Shown here: piece after piece, positions 21,882-32,457 of the stretch
How the letters are laid out: each line of letters begins with the position of its first letter
Numbering within the stretch: position 1 is the stretch's first letter
Assembly: GCF_029784155.1 (NCBI RefSeq)
Contig: NC_073692.1
Location: 22,158,444 to 22,222,443 of the forward strand
Source of the DNA: Uranotaenia lowii
Lineage: Eukaryota; Arthropoda; Insecta; Diptera; Culicidae
Direction: 5' to 3'
Length of the DNA: 64,000 nt
Made by a program: the position numbers and the translations under genes
The notes under the pieces: generated by a model
Told to the model about the DNA's origin: nothing
The model's database searches: none
The model's input: the letters and a program-made list of their open reading frames with translations, nothing else

Positions 21882-23986
21882 TCTGAAAACGGAAATAGGT
21901 ATTCGAACGAAGATGAGATTTGCGAGGAATAAACGTTCAAAATCCGGAACGCTGGGGTAACTACAGTCTAGCAGCAGCAGCAAGCATAGACCGCCCAGAA
22001 TCAGCCGGCAGCCGGTATTGCAGTTATCATCAGAGCCAGAGGCGAATCTACCAAGCAAAATAAATCTGAAATCTTCACAATTCAACATAATATATAAATT
22101 CATGCTAAAATTTTCATATTATTTCAAAGACAATGATCAACTAAAGTAATATCCATTTCAATTTTCGAAGTCAAACGAAAACAAATACCAGCTGTAATGG
22201 ATTTTTGATAGCTTGATGTTTTCTGTTGACACTGCCGATTTCACGCACACCAACAAAGGTGAGTGCAAAACTCGATTCATGCTCGTTTTCAGCGTGGATG
22301 GTGCAACACTTTCGGGTGGTGAAAACAAATACGGTATGAGCCTCGTGCTGGTACCGGATACGACCGCCCAACAAAAACGCGTGTCGTTCTAGTGCACCGC
22401 AATACTCCCTCGTGTTTTAAGGATTGCGCTGTGACCAGTTCTGATTCCGACACTTCGGAGTTCAGCCCGGACCAGCCGTGCTTGTAAGCGGAAGCCGATA
22501 CCGTCGCCACGTGGGTCTTACCAGTTGACCTTCCGGAGACCGCTATCCCGTAACCACATCAGGACCAAGACTGGTCCGAGCCCGCATCGTTAGCTCGTTA
22601 GGTGCCCCGGCCTGCCGTTAGTACCAAGCGACCACAAGGTAGGACTCCACCACTTAAGGGGAAGCTTGTGCCAAAGCTAAATAAGGTGTTATCGGGAAAA
22701 TAAAGGTGGGACTTTAACTAAGCGCATTAAGGTGTTTCCTTGTTCCGAATAACTTATTGAGTGCTAAGTAATGATATACCTGCATGTTAAATTATCGTTT
22801 TTCAAATCTTCAACTCCAACACTAAACAAGCGAAACCAGGAAAAACAACTTTCCCTAGAATGGTCTTAAAGATTCTCCTGTATATTTGTATTTGAAGTTT
22901 GTTAAAAAAAAATCTTCTCCCCACGCTTTTTCTGTTGTCCATTTGGGACATCTTTTGTAAATTTTCAGTTGACCACAAGTTTTTTCCCTCCACTTGAAGC
23001 ACCACACACTTAAGCTTGGCAGGAGCTTGAAAAGGCTTGAGGTGAACGGGTCAAGTTTGAGGATATAAAGAAAAACCCTTCAAAACATCCCTTCGTTCGT
23101 GATTCCTTTTTCCTTCTCGTTCGGTGCTACCCGTGGGAAACTTTATTGTGCGTATTTTCCCAACTAATATACACATTTTTCTTGTGCCACTTTTTTTCTC
23201 CAACTTCAAGTCGCTCATCCCTAACTATAAAGCAAAAGCCAGGAAGGTTTAAGAAAAGGATCCTGAGAAAATGGGCTGAGCAAGCAAGACAAAGAGTGGA
23301 AATTCTGTGAAGAAGAATTTCCAGACTCCGCCCACCCCCGGAGTCGTAAAATTAAGTTGAAACGATGATGAACAAAGCCAAAGGAATCTTTTCAATTTTT
23401 CCCGAGGATCATGTTGTTGCTTCCTGGAGGGGCGCCTTGCCGTGGCACGGGGAAAAAGGAATTTTCCTACGCATTTCGGGGGCTGGCTGGCGCTGCGATT
23501 CATGTGAGTAGGTTGGAGAAAATGTAGGTTTATCGGTGCGTCGGTTTGTGAGCAGCATATTTGAGTGTTACGAATTTCGGGGATTATCAGGCATATTGAG
23601 ATATGGCGAATTTGGCTTTTGGCAACACAATCCTGTCGGTAGGATCAACATAAGCTCAGTATGTGAGTGTTGTGACGGGAAAAATGGAACGCAGGGCACA
23701 TTTTTTTTGCAAAAAAAAACTCAAGCTATGCCATGGAAATAGTTAAATTCTATGTTGTTGAAAAAACATTAAAACTTTGGAAGTTATTTGATGAAAAATC
23801 CAAATCTCGATGATAAGAAACGCCTTCTTAAGATACTGCATAAATTGCAAATTTTCGACCACAAATTGACTTTCTAATTTTTTGTTAAATCTCAGAGCTG
23901 GCTCAAAACATTACTAGTTCATATATATCACCAAAAATGACTCAAATGCATATGAAAAAAAAATTATTATACAGGCTGCCAATGCC
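21882..23986. other. Spacer, nothing recognised
   Basis: Moderate GC between 22160 and 22720, then AT-rich. There are frames under 100 codons only, and no repeat or protein motif that I can support. It ends where the 9-bp array begins. Confidence 0.45.
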
Positions 23987-24962
23987 GAAAATGACAAAAA
24001 TGACAAAAATGACAAAAATGACAAAAATGACAAAAATGACAAAAATGACAAAAATGACAAAAATGACAAAAATGACAAAAATGACAAAAATGACAAAAAT
24101 GACAAAAATGACAAAAATGACAAAAATGACAAAAATGACAAAAATGACAAAAATGACAAAAATGACAAAAATGACAAAAATGACAAAAATGACAAAAATG
24201 ACAAAAATGACAAAAATGACAAAAATGACAAAAATGACAAAAATGACAAAAATGACAAAAATGACAAAAATGACAAAAATGACAAAAATGACAAAAATGA
24301 CAAAAATGACAAAAATGACAAAAATGACAAAAATGACAAAAATGACAAAAATGACAAAAATGACAAAAATGACAAAAATGACAAAAATGACAAAAATGAC
24401 AAAACCGACAAAAATGACAAAAATGACAAAAATGACAAAAATGACAAAAATGACAAAAATGACAAAAATGACAAAAATGACAAAAATGACAAAAATGACA
24501 AAAATGACAAAAATGACAAAAATGACAAAAATGACAAAAATGACAAAAATGACAAAAATGACAAAAATGACAAAAATGACAAAAATGACAAAAATGACAA
24601 AAATGACAAAAATGACAAAAATGACAAAAATGACAAAAATGACAAAAATGACAAAAATGACAAAAATGACAAAAATGACAAAAATGACAAAAATGACAAA
24701 AATGACAAAAATGACAAAAATGACAAAAATGACAGAAATGACAGAAATGACAAAAATGACAAAAATGACAAAAATGACAAGAATGACAAGAATGACAAAA
24801 ATGACAAAAATGACAGACAGAAATGACAAAAATGACAAAAATGACAAAAATGACAAGAATGACAAGAATGACAAAAATGACAAAAATGACAAAAATGACA
24901 AAAATGACAAAAATGACAAAAATGACAAAAATGGCAAAAATGACAAAAATGACAAAAATGAC
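23987..24962. repeat. 9-bp minisatellite, unit TGACAAAAA, left of BEL element
   Basis: About 108 copies of the 9-bp unit. The left and central part is almost uniform, with one ACCGACAAA variant near 24405. The last 240 bp is variant-rich: CAGAAATGA pairs near 24735, CAAGAATGA pairs near 24780 and again near 24855, a phase-shifting GACAGACAG at about 24812, and ATGGCAAAA at 24931. The array resumes at 32458, so the BEL element split it. Confidence 0.97.
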
Positions 24963-25546
24963 TGTTAAAGCTGATGATTTGGCCACCCGGTCAACTGTGG
25001 GGCGCCCCTGATCAGCGCCTGAGGTTGGCCCTGTAGTAGTCAGTCAAACGTCAAAAAGCACATTTTAAGTTCCCTCCGCTTTGTCAAAACGTGGTGATCG
25101 AGTGCGAAATTCATCTTTATTAAAATCTTTATTAAAATTAATTAGTTACGTGTTGCGCATAAATTAAACTTCTCAGCTAGAATCAGCAAAACTGTAAGTC
25201 TCCTTTATCACAAATTTATAGAACAGCAATTATATTCGATGTTTTATTAGGTCGCACACAGTAGTCCATCTCCGGTGAGATTCTGCAGAAATAACCTAAA
25301 AGAAACCTGAAAAGAAAGAAAGGTTAGAAAATTAAATTATTAGTCAATCTGAATTATAAAATTGAATTACTTTCAATAGGCTTTAGGTGCATAGGGCTTG
25401 GAGCAAATATAAAGGCTTTAAGAGCGTTGAAACTTACGAGAACTATTAAGTAAGTGCTGACAAAATCGGGAAAATTCATTATACTTACCAAAATGTTCTA
25501 TTTTAGTTTTGAAGCCGATAAACAAATAAAGTGTACCCTGCTATCA
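24963..25546 (+). repeat. BEL element 5' LTR (584 bp)
   Basis: It starts TGTTAAAGCTGATGATTTGG and ends CCCTGCTATCA. Offset by 6911 bp it matches the 3' LTR with two differences. AATAAA at 25525-25530, near the end, is a candidate polyadenylation signal. The LTR should carry the element's promoter; no TATA box stood out. No tRNA primer-binding site was recognised just downstream. Confidence 0.97.
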
Positions 25547-25601
25547 AAACGGTTGCCTCATTTGACGCTCCTTAGCCGCAACAAACTTCAAAATTAATAC
25601 C

Positions 25602-27212
25602 ATGACCGGCAGGAATGGAAGAGCCGATTCGCACTTCGAAGAGGAAGACGAATCTAACTGTGCCACGTGTAATAGGCCGGACAGTGAAGAGGACATGGTG
25701 CAATGCGACGCATGTGATGCTTGGCATCATTACACGTGCGCTGGAGTGGACGTTGCCGTGGCCAATTTGCCATGGATCTGTGGCAAATGTATGAACGCTA
25801 AAGACGATGATGCTGCTTCTGTCCATAGCCATTCCAGTTCCATTCTTTCGGCGAGTCTTAGCCAGATGATGGACCGACAGGAACTCGAAAGGGAGAAGGC
25901 TGATCTGGAGGTGCAACGTCGTCACCTGGATGAGCGCCAAAAGCTCTTGTTGAACGCAGCTGCCGATAAAGGATTAAACGGCGTCCCACCTCGGGAACAT
26001 TCGAATCGATCTGTCGTGACCACAGCTGAATTAGAATTGCCCTGCGCTGATCCTAAACAACCGTCGTGTTTCGAACCCTCTGTGGTACGTTCTGCGATTT
26101 CGCCGTTTGCTGGAGCACTTGGACTTGCTTCGAATCGAATTCCATCACATCTAGGAGTAGCGACATCTATTGCTGACACCTCAAAATCGCCACAAACCTC
26201 GGTGCCCGTAGTGGGTGGGACCTCATCTTCGCCTACTGTGCGCAGCACGAGACAACACCACGTAGCTTTGCACGAGTTGAAGGCTAGTGTGGAGAAATGT
26301 GAGTCTAGCGATAAACTGTCTCCGGAGCAGTTACACGACCTGAAGCGACAGCTGGACAATTGCCGTCGATTGTTAGCGGAATACAGTTCGGATGTTAGAC
26401 CAGACCAATTGGATATGCCAAGACAAACCGGCGCTACGCGGAAGATAGCTCGTAACTTACCCACTGTTCCGGAAGAACACCGCCGACCTAAACCAAACAA
26501 CAAGCCAACTGAATACGAGGAAGAACCGTTGATCGATTCTGTTTGGCAAGTTAAACAGTCGGTGAGCCAAAGCGGCTTTCCGCCGGTAAGTGATACAACG
26601 AATTTGGAACCATCAGGTAAGCGTCATGCCTCATACTATTCCGACCATGAACATAATGCCCATACATTCCCTGCATTCAATGTGACAGGATTCGAAAACC
26701 ACTCCACGACCATTTCATCCCGACAGCAGCAGCGAAATTACGCGCGCTCGGAAAACTTTTCTCTCTCTCGTGAACAGCTGCAAGCTTTAAACGCACGCAC
26801 GGAGAATATGAATGATTTATCATGCAACTTAAACAAAATTGATCTACCTAATGCACAACAATCGCGAAACCCCCACGACCGTATGTATGATTCCCATGAA
26901 CTGTTTCGGCTCCCTCGTCATTCAAATCAGTTCTCAAAACACCCAGTGAATTCTTCTCAAGCCTTTCATCAACCAACGCCACAACAACTAGTTGCGCGAC
27001 AGTCCCTGGGAAAAGAACTTCCCAACTTTTCTGGAGACCCAACGGAATGGCCCATCTTTATTTCCAATTATGAATTCACCACGGATGCCTGCGGCTTTTC
27101 CAACGGAGAGAATATGCTTCGTCTGCAGCGATGTTTAACCGGAGCAGCCCTTGAAGCGGTACGGAGTCGACTGGTATTACCTGCAGGGGTTCCACAGGTA
27201 ATCGAAAAGTAA
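25602..27212 (+). CDS. BEL/Pao gag-like protein with N-terminal PHD finger (ends at in-frame TAA)
   Basis: A 536-residue frame starting 56 bp after the 5' LTR. Residues 20-63 form a PHD finger with the full C4HC3 set (C20, C23, C35, C38, H43, C46, C60, C63) and the W41 seen before the His. Residues about 84-115 are Glu/Arg/Leu-rich and likely coiled coil (MDRQELEREKADLEVQRRHL). A Ser/Pro/Gln-rich linker follows. From about 470 comes the start of the DUF1759-type retroelement gag core (LPNFSGDPTEWPIFISNYEF). The frame stops at TAA 27210-27212 in the middle of that core, and the downstream frame continues in the same phase. Gag should package element RNA; the PHD finger might bind histone tails and steer chromatin association, which is inference. 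The stop probably disables gag unless read through. Confidence 0.9.
   Translation: MTGRNGRADSHFEEEDESNCATCNRPDSEEDMVQCDACDAWHHYTCAGVDVAVANLPWICGKCMNAKDDDAASVHSHSSSILSASLSQMMDRQELEREKADLEVQRRHLDERQKLLLNAAADKGLNGVPPREHSNRSVVTTAELELPCADPKQPSCFEPSVVRSAISPFAGALGLASNRIPSHLGVATSIADTSKSPQTSVPVVGGTSSSPTVRSTRQHHVALHELKASVEKCESSDKLSPEQLHDLKRQLDNCRRLLAEYSSDVRPDQLDMPRQTGATRKIARNLPTVPEEHRRPKPNNKPTEYEEEPLIDSVWQVKQSVSQSGFPPVSDTTNLEPSGKRHASYYSDHEHNAHTFPAFNVTGFENHSTTISSRQQQRNYARSENFSLSREQLQALNARTENMNDLSCNLNKIDLPNAQQSRNPHDRMYDSHELFRLPRHSNQFSKHPVNSSQAFHQPTPQQLVARQSLGKELPNFSGDPTEWPIFISNYEFTTDACGFSNGENMLRLQRCLTGAALEAVRSRLVLPAGVPQVIEK
27210..27212 (+). other. In-frame TAA interrupting the BEL polyprotein
   Basis: The codons on both sides are in one phase and both encode continuous gag core, so this is a single nonsense codon and not a frame change. 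BEL/Pao elements normally use one uninterrupted Gag-Pol frame, so it is most likely a disabling point change. Readthrough or an assembly error are alternatives. Confidence 0.85.
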
Positions 27213-27254
27213 CGAAGGCGGTACGGTCGCCCAGAACTCTTAATCAACGGGCTA

Positions 27255-30200
27255 TTGAAAAAGGTGCGGGCAATTCCTGTTTTAAGGAGTGATAGATTGG
27301 AAGGACTAATCAATTTCGGTGATGCAGTACAAACCCTGTGCGATCATATCGAGGCGGCGAACGAACACGCGCATCTGTCCAATCCATCTTTATTACAAGA
27401 ACTAGTTTCAAAGCTTCCGTCTGACCAACAGATGAGGTGGGCGAGATTCAGACGAGGGTTTAGCAACGTAAATTTGAAAACATTCAACGAGTACATAGAT
27501 TTAGTGGCCGAAGATGCATCGAGTGTTGTGCCTTTGGAACCGGATTCTTCGACTCGCGTAAGTGGACGGGAACGGACAAAATCAAAAGCCTTCGTAAACT
27601 CACACGCTGAGGAGACACTCGACGCAAAAGAACTGACGGAACCGGTAAAAGAATACGTTTGTGCACACTGCGATCAAGTTGGACACCGGATTGTTGATTG
27701 TAGAACATTCAAAGCTTTGAACGTAGAAGATCGATGGCGGAAAATAAGAGACATGGGACTGTGTCAAAATTGTCTATACAACCACGGGCGTAGATCGTGC
27801 CGGTTACGCCAAAGCTGCAATATCGATAATTGTCAACATCGTCACCATCGCCTACTTCATCCTACAAAGGTCCAGTCCAGTACGGTCACGGTAGCTGAAA
27901 TCCACATTCATCGGAATCCGCACATGTCATCCTTATTCCGAATCATACCAGTGAAGCTGTTCGGGAAGCTAAGGTGCGTTGAGACCTTCGCCTTTCTTGA
28001 TGAAGGATCAGACCTCACGTTAGTGGAAAATGAACTTGCAAACGATCTAGGTGCAACAGGCGATAAGCAACCACTCTGCCTAAAGTGGACTGGCAATACG
28101 TCTCGCCTCGAAACGGACTCCCAGCGAATCTCGCTACAAATTTCGGGAGCCAATCAAGACAAGCAGTACACTTTGATGAATGCTCGCACAGTAAAGAGCC
28201 TAGACCTTCCATATCAAACCTTCCGGTTGACAGATGCTTTGAAAACATATACATATCTGAAAGGTGTTCCGATTTCTAGTTATGTCAATGCCAAACCTCG
28301 CATTTTGATCGGTATTGATAATTTGAGACTCGCTCTTCCGCTTAAAGTGAAGGAAGGCGATAGTTATGGACCTGTTGCGGTAAAGACAAGATTAGGCTGG
28401 TGTGTCTACGGACCACGATCAAACAGGGAAGAAGCAAACAGCTTCCATATTTGCAAATGTTCCTGTGAGAATGATCTTCAAGAATCGGTGAAAAAGTTTT
28501 TCACAGTTGAATCTTCCGGAACATCCACCGTAAATGTCCCTCTCTCGGAGGAAGAACAACGAGCACTAACCTTGCTCGAGTCTTCTACTACTCGGATCGG
28601 TAATCGCTATGAAACAGGCCTGCTGTTCAAAAATGACTACGTGGAATTTCCTGATAGCTACCGAATGGCGGAAACTAGGTTAGCCTGCCTGGAACGACGG
28701 ATGCAACGCAACCCTGAGCTCAGAGAAAATTTACACCGTCAGATTCAAGAGTATGAAAGCAAAGGATACGCGCACAAGGCTACCAAATGCGAATTAGAAG
28801 CAGCGGATCCTAGAAGGATTTGGTATCTACCCATCGGAGTAGTTGTAAATCCTAAAAAACCCGGAAAGATCCGAATTATCTGGGATGCGGCCGCAAAAAC
28901 GGAAGGCATCTCCTTGAACAGCGCGCTTCTCAAAGGTCCAGATCAGCTCGTATCTCTGCCCGGGGTTCTCTTTCGTTTTCGTCAATACAGAGTGGGCGTG
29001 ACATCCGACATCCAAGAGATGTTCCACCAAATACGTATACGCAAAGAAGACACACATTCGCAACGCTTTTTGTGGCGCGCAGACCCCACCGAAAAACCCA
29101 GCATATACTTGATGGACGTCGCCACGTTCGGTAGCACTTGCTCTCCCGCTTCAGCGCAGTTCGTTAAAAACAGAAATGCTGAAATACATGCTCAACTTTA
29201 TCCGGAAGCGGCTACAGCGATTATTCGCGACCATTACGTGGATGATTATCTGGCTAGTTTTGAATCAGAAGAGGAAGCATTAAGAGTTTCCCGAGACGTG
29301 CGACTAGTTCATGGTAACGGTGGTTTTAAATTACATAACTGGCGATCAAATAGCGCAGAAATATTACAAGGGTTAGGAGAGGAAAACACTGACTCAGTAA
29401 AAAATCTGGATCTCGTTGAAAAGGAAAAAACGGAACGAGTTCTGGGTATACTATGGAACCCTTTGAGTGACCAATTATGTTTTTCAACCCAAATGAGTGA
29501 AGAGGTTCAAAACTTGATCCTTACAGCCACACGACCAACGAAAAGGCAAGTTCTCCGCTGTGTTATGACCTTGTTTGATCCTTTGGGATTGCTGTCACCC
29601 TTCATCATTCACGGGAAGATCCTTATCCAAGATTTGTGGCGAGAGGGCACGGATTGGGACGAGCAAATAAGTGACACAGTGTTCGAAAGATGGCAAAGAT
29701 GGATTATGATGTTGGAATATATCTCAGAAATTAAAATCCCCCGATGTTATTTTAAAATGGCGTCACGAGATACCTATTTGAACGCGCAGATTCACGTATT
29801 CGTTGATGCCAGCGAGACAGCTTACTCCTGTGCAGTTTACGTACGTGCGCAAAAGGTGGATGAACCTCCGCAATGTTGTCTTGTTGCTGCGAAGTCGAAA
29901 GTGGCCCCGGTAAAACCATGGTCCATACCCAGGATGGAACTTCAAGGCTGCGTGCTGGGAGTTCGTTGGGCAAAGTTCGTGCGCGAAAACCACGATATCA
30001 CCATTTCAAAAACAATTTACTGGACAGATTCAAGAACAGCTTTAGCATGGATTAAAGCAGACCCTCGTAATTATCGCCAGTTTGTTTCCTTCAGAGTTGG
30101 AGAGATCCTGGAACAAACGGATGCAAGTGACTGGAGATGGGTCCCGTCGAAGTCCAACCCTGCAGATGAAGCTACCAAATGGGGAAGTGGTCCATATTTC

Positions 30201-31922
30201 AATTCGGCAAGCAAGTGGTTTAGTGGGCCCGAATTCCTGTCTCAGCCGGAAACAAAATGGCCTCATCCTCAAGAACCTATCACCCCCACACCAGAAGAAA
30301 TACGAACATCAATAATGCATCATCGTTCCTTGCAACCCGTCATTATCTTCAGTCGATTTTCCACCTGGAACAAACTCCTCAGAGCAACAGCGTACGTGCT
30401 GAGGTACCTGAATTATATAACTGAAAAGCTCCTTACAACAGGACCCTTACAACAGCCAGAACTTCATAAGGCTTCCGTTGGTGTACTCAAACTTGTGCAA
30501 AAGGAATCCTTCCCAGAAGAAATTTCGTCGTTAGAAAACAAACGCAACGAAAATGGCCAAAAGCCCATTGGAAAACACAGCTCTATCTACAAACTGATGC
30601 CTTTCCTAGACGATGAGGGCCTACTTAGAGAACGGGGACGCATTGGCGCAGTAGCTGATGTAGCGTACGATACTCGTCATCCTATAATTCTTCCAAAGAA
30701 CCATTATGTCACCCATTTAATAATCTTCGAATTCCACAAACTTTTTCACCACAGAAACAACGAAACTGTCGTAAACGAACTACGACAAATATATTATATT
30801 CCAAGAATCCGTGTGTTAGTCAGAAAGATCAGCAAAAATTGCCCAACTTGTAAAATTCGTTTGGCACGGCCGAGAATTCCAGTGATGGCTCCTCTTCCGC
30901 CAGCACGTCTCGCACACCATGAACAAGCTTTCACTTACACGGGATTAGATTACTTCGGGCCACTTCAAGTGAAGCTAGGAAGATCTCGAGTCAAACGTTG
31001 GATTGCCTTATTCACGTGCTTGACCGTCCGTGCAGTTCACCTCGAGGTTGCATATTCGCTATCAACGGAATCCTGTATTTCTTGCGTTCGACGCTTTGTA
31101 GGCCGGCGAGGATCTCCAATGGAGTTTTTTACCGATAACGGAACCAACTTCCAAGGAGCTGAACGCGCTCTACGTGATCAAATTAGCCAGGGACTGTCTG
31201 CGACATTTACCAGTGCGAATACAAAATGGAATTTTAATCCACCCGGAGCACCGCATATGGGGGGAGCGTGGGAGAGATTGGTGCAATCGGTGAAAGCTGC
31301 TATGGCAGATGCCTATAAAGATGGGAAACTAGATGACGAGGGATTATATACATTGGTCGTGGAGTCGGAATGTATGGTCAATAAGAGGCCTCTGACCTAC
31401 CTACCTCTAGAGACGGAACAAGCGGAAGCACTCACACCGAACCATTTTTTGCTTCTGAGTTCGAACGGAATCAAGGTTCCTAGACGAAACCTTCAAGAAT
31501 CGAATACTTCTAAGGAAGAATCACACCGTAAGTTACTAGGGAATTCGTGGGCTGTGATTCAACATAAACTTGATATTTTTTGGCAACGATGGCTGGTCGA
31601 GTATTTACCCGTTATAAGACGTCAGCCAAAGTGGTTTGAGGAAACCAAACCGCTCGAAGCCGGAGATCTTGTAATGGTAGTCGAAACAACACAACGGGGC
31701 AACTGGGAGCGAGGGAAGATCATCGAGATGTTGGCGAATCCAGACGGGCGATCGCGAAAAGCTATAGTTCAAATTGGGGCCAAAACATACGTTAGACCAG
31801 TGTCCCGGTTGGCCGTACTCGATGTACTGACTCGTGAAATTCCGGATATATCCAGATTACACCAGGGGGAGGATGTTAAAGCTGATGATTTGGCCACCCG
31901 GTCAACTGTGGGGCGCCCCTGA
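27255..31922 (+). CDS. BEL/Pao gag C-terminus and Pol polyprotein (PR-RT-RNase H-IN)
   Basis: The first ATG is 27255, but the frame is open from 27213 and in phase with the gag frame, so this is the remainder of one polyprotein. Numbering from 27255: a zinc knuckle C-x2-C-x4-H-x4-C at 136-149 and a Cys/His cluster to about 200; a protease-like segment with D249 (AFLDEGS); reverse transcriptase at about 500-690 with YVDD at 661-664; RNase H acidic residues D851 (FVDAS), D925 (WTDS) and D971 (NPADEAT); the integrase zinc-binding region FHKLFHHRN...CPTC; the integrase core with D1232 (GLDYFGP), D1294 (TDNGTNF) and E1340 (AWERL); and a C-terminal DUF5641-like tail (about 1440-1530). All catalytic residues that I checked are present. 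The last ~16 codons and the stop lie inside the 3' LTR. There is no envelope. Confidence 0.95.
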   Translation: MKKVRAIPVLRSDRLEGLINFGDAVQTLCDHIEAANEHAHLSNPSLLQELVSKLPSDQQMRWARFRRGFSNVNLKTFNEYIDLVAEDASSVVPLEPDSSTRVSGRERTKSKAFVNSHAEETLDAKELTEPVKEYVCAHCDQVGHRIVDCRTFKALNVEDRWRKIRDMGLCQNCLYNHGRRSCRLRQSCNIDNCQHRHHRLLHPTKVQSSTVTVAEIHIHRNPHMSSLFRIIPVKLFGKLRCVETFAFLDEGSDLTLVENELANDLGATGDKQPLCLKWTGNTSRLETDSQRISLQISGANQDKQYTLMNARTVKSLDLPYQTFRLTDALKTYTYLKGVPISSYVNAKPRILIGIDNLRLALPLKVKEGDSYGPVAVKTRLGWCVYGPRSNREEANSFHICKCSCENDLQESVKKFFTVESSGTSTVNVPLSEEEQRALTLLESSTTRIGNRYETGLLFKNDYVEFPDSYRMAETRLACLERRMQRNPELRENLHRQIQEYESKGYAHKATKCELEAADPRRIWYLPIGVVVNPKKPGKIRIIWDAAAKTEGISLNSALLKGPDQLVSLPGVLFRFRQYRVGVTSDIQEMFHQIRIRKEDTHSQRFLWRADPTEKPSIYLMDVATFGSTCSPASAQFVKNRNAEIHAQLYPEAATAIIRDHYVDDYLASFESEEEALRVSRDVRLVHGNGGFKLHNWRSNSAEILQGLGEENTDSVKNLDLVEKEKTERVLGILWNPLSDQLCFSTQMSEEVQNLILTATRPTKRQVLRCVMTLFDPLGLLSPFIIHGKILIQDLWREGTDWDEQISDTVFERWQRWIMMLEYISEIKIPRCYFKMASRDTYLNAQIHVFVDASETAYSCAVYVRAQKVDEPPQCCLVAAKSKVAPVKPWSIPRMELQGCVLGVRWAKFVRENHDITISKTIYWTDSRTALAWIKADPRNYRQFVSFRVGEILEQTDASDWRWVPSKSNPADEATKWGSGPYFNSASKWFSGPEFLSQPETKWPHPQEPITPTPEEIRTSIMHHRSLQPVIIFSRFSTWNKLLRATAYVLRYLNYITEKLLTTGPLQQPELHKASVGVLKLVQKESFPEEISSLENKRNENGQKPIGKHSSIYKLMPFLDDEGLLRERGRIGAVADVAYDTRHPIILPKNHYVTHLIIFEFHKLFHHRNNETVVNELRQIYYIPRIRVLVRKISKNCPTCKIRLARPRIPVMAPLPPARLAHHEQAFTYTGLDYFGPLQVKLGRSRVKRWIALFTCLTVRAVHLEVAYSLSTESCISCVRRFVGRRGSPMEFFTDNGTNFQGAERALRDQISQGLSATFTSANTKWNFNPPGAPHMGGAWERLVQSVKAAMADAYKDGKLDDEGLYTLVVESECMVNKRPLTYLPLETEQAEALTPNHFLLLSSNGIKVPRRNLQESNTSKEESHRKLLGNSWAVIQHKLDIFWQRWLVEYLPVIRRQPKWFEETKPLEAGDLVMVVETTQRGNWERGKIIEMLANPDGRSRKAIVQIGAKTYVRPVSRLAVLDVLTREIPDISRLHQGEDVKADDLATRSTVGRP
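31864..31873 (+). promoter_or_regulatory. Polypurine tract of BEL element
   Basis: AGGGGGAGGA directly abuts the TG of the 3' LTR, the expected place for the plus-strand primer. It also encodes part of the polyprotein C-terminus. Confidence 0.8.
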
Positions 31923-32457
31923 TCAGCGCCTGAGGTTGGCCCTGTAGTAGTCAGTCAAACGTCAAAAAGCACATTTTAAGTTCCCTCCGCTTTGTCAAAA
32001 CGTGGTGATCGAGTGCGAAATTCATCTTTATTAAAATCTTTATTAAAATTAATTAGTTACGTGTTGCGCATAAATTAAACTTCTCAGCTAGAATCAGCAA
32101 AACTGTAAGTCTCCTTTATTACAAATTTATAGAACAGCAATTATATTCGATGTTTTATTAGGTCGCACACAGTAGTCCATCTCCGGTGAGATTCTGCAGA
32201 AATAACCTAAAAGAAACCTGAAAAGAAAGAAAGGTTAGAAAATTAAATTATTAGTCAATCTGAATTATAAAATTGAATTACTTTCAATAGGCTTTAGGTG
32301 CATAGGGCTTGGAGCAAATATAAAGGCTTTAAGAGCGTTGAAACTTACGAGAACTATTAAGTAAGTGCTTACAAAATCGGGAAAATTCATTATACTTACC
32401 AAAATGTTCTATTTTAGTTTTGAAGCCGATAAACAAATAAAGTGTACCCTGCTATCA
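31874..32457 (+). repeat. BEL element 3' LTR (584 bp)
   Basis: Identical to the 5' LTR except at 32120 and 32370. Its first 49 bp are translated as the end of the polyprotein (stop TGA 31920-31922). The AATAAA near the LTR end is kept. The minisatellite starts right after the terminal TATCA. Confidence 0.97.

Larger units (their letters stand above)
24963..32457 (+). mobile_element. BEL/Pao LTR retrotransposon, nearly intact, 7495 bp
   Basis: Two 584-bp LTRs with TG...CA ends bound one long coding frame whose domain order is gag, protease, reverse transcriptase, RNase H, integrase, the order of BEL/Pao elements. The LTRs differ at two positions (25209 C versus 32120 T; 25459 G versus 32370 T), so the insertion is recent. 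A purine tract abuts the 3' LTR. No envelope-like frame follows integrase. The host site is a TGACAAAAA array: AAATGAC flanks both sides, but in a 9-bp repeat the true duplication length cannot be fixed. One in-frame TAA at 27210 breaks the polyprotein. Confidence 0.97.

Noticed and set aside
25547..25601. tRNA primer-binding site after the 5' LTR
   Set aside because: The leader sequence did not match the 3' end of any tRNA that I can recall with confidence.
31923..32457. Envelope gene after BEL integrase
   Set aside because: The polyprotein ends 49 bp inside the LTR and no frame of relevant size follows.
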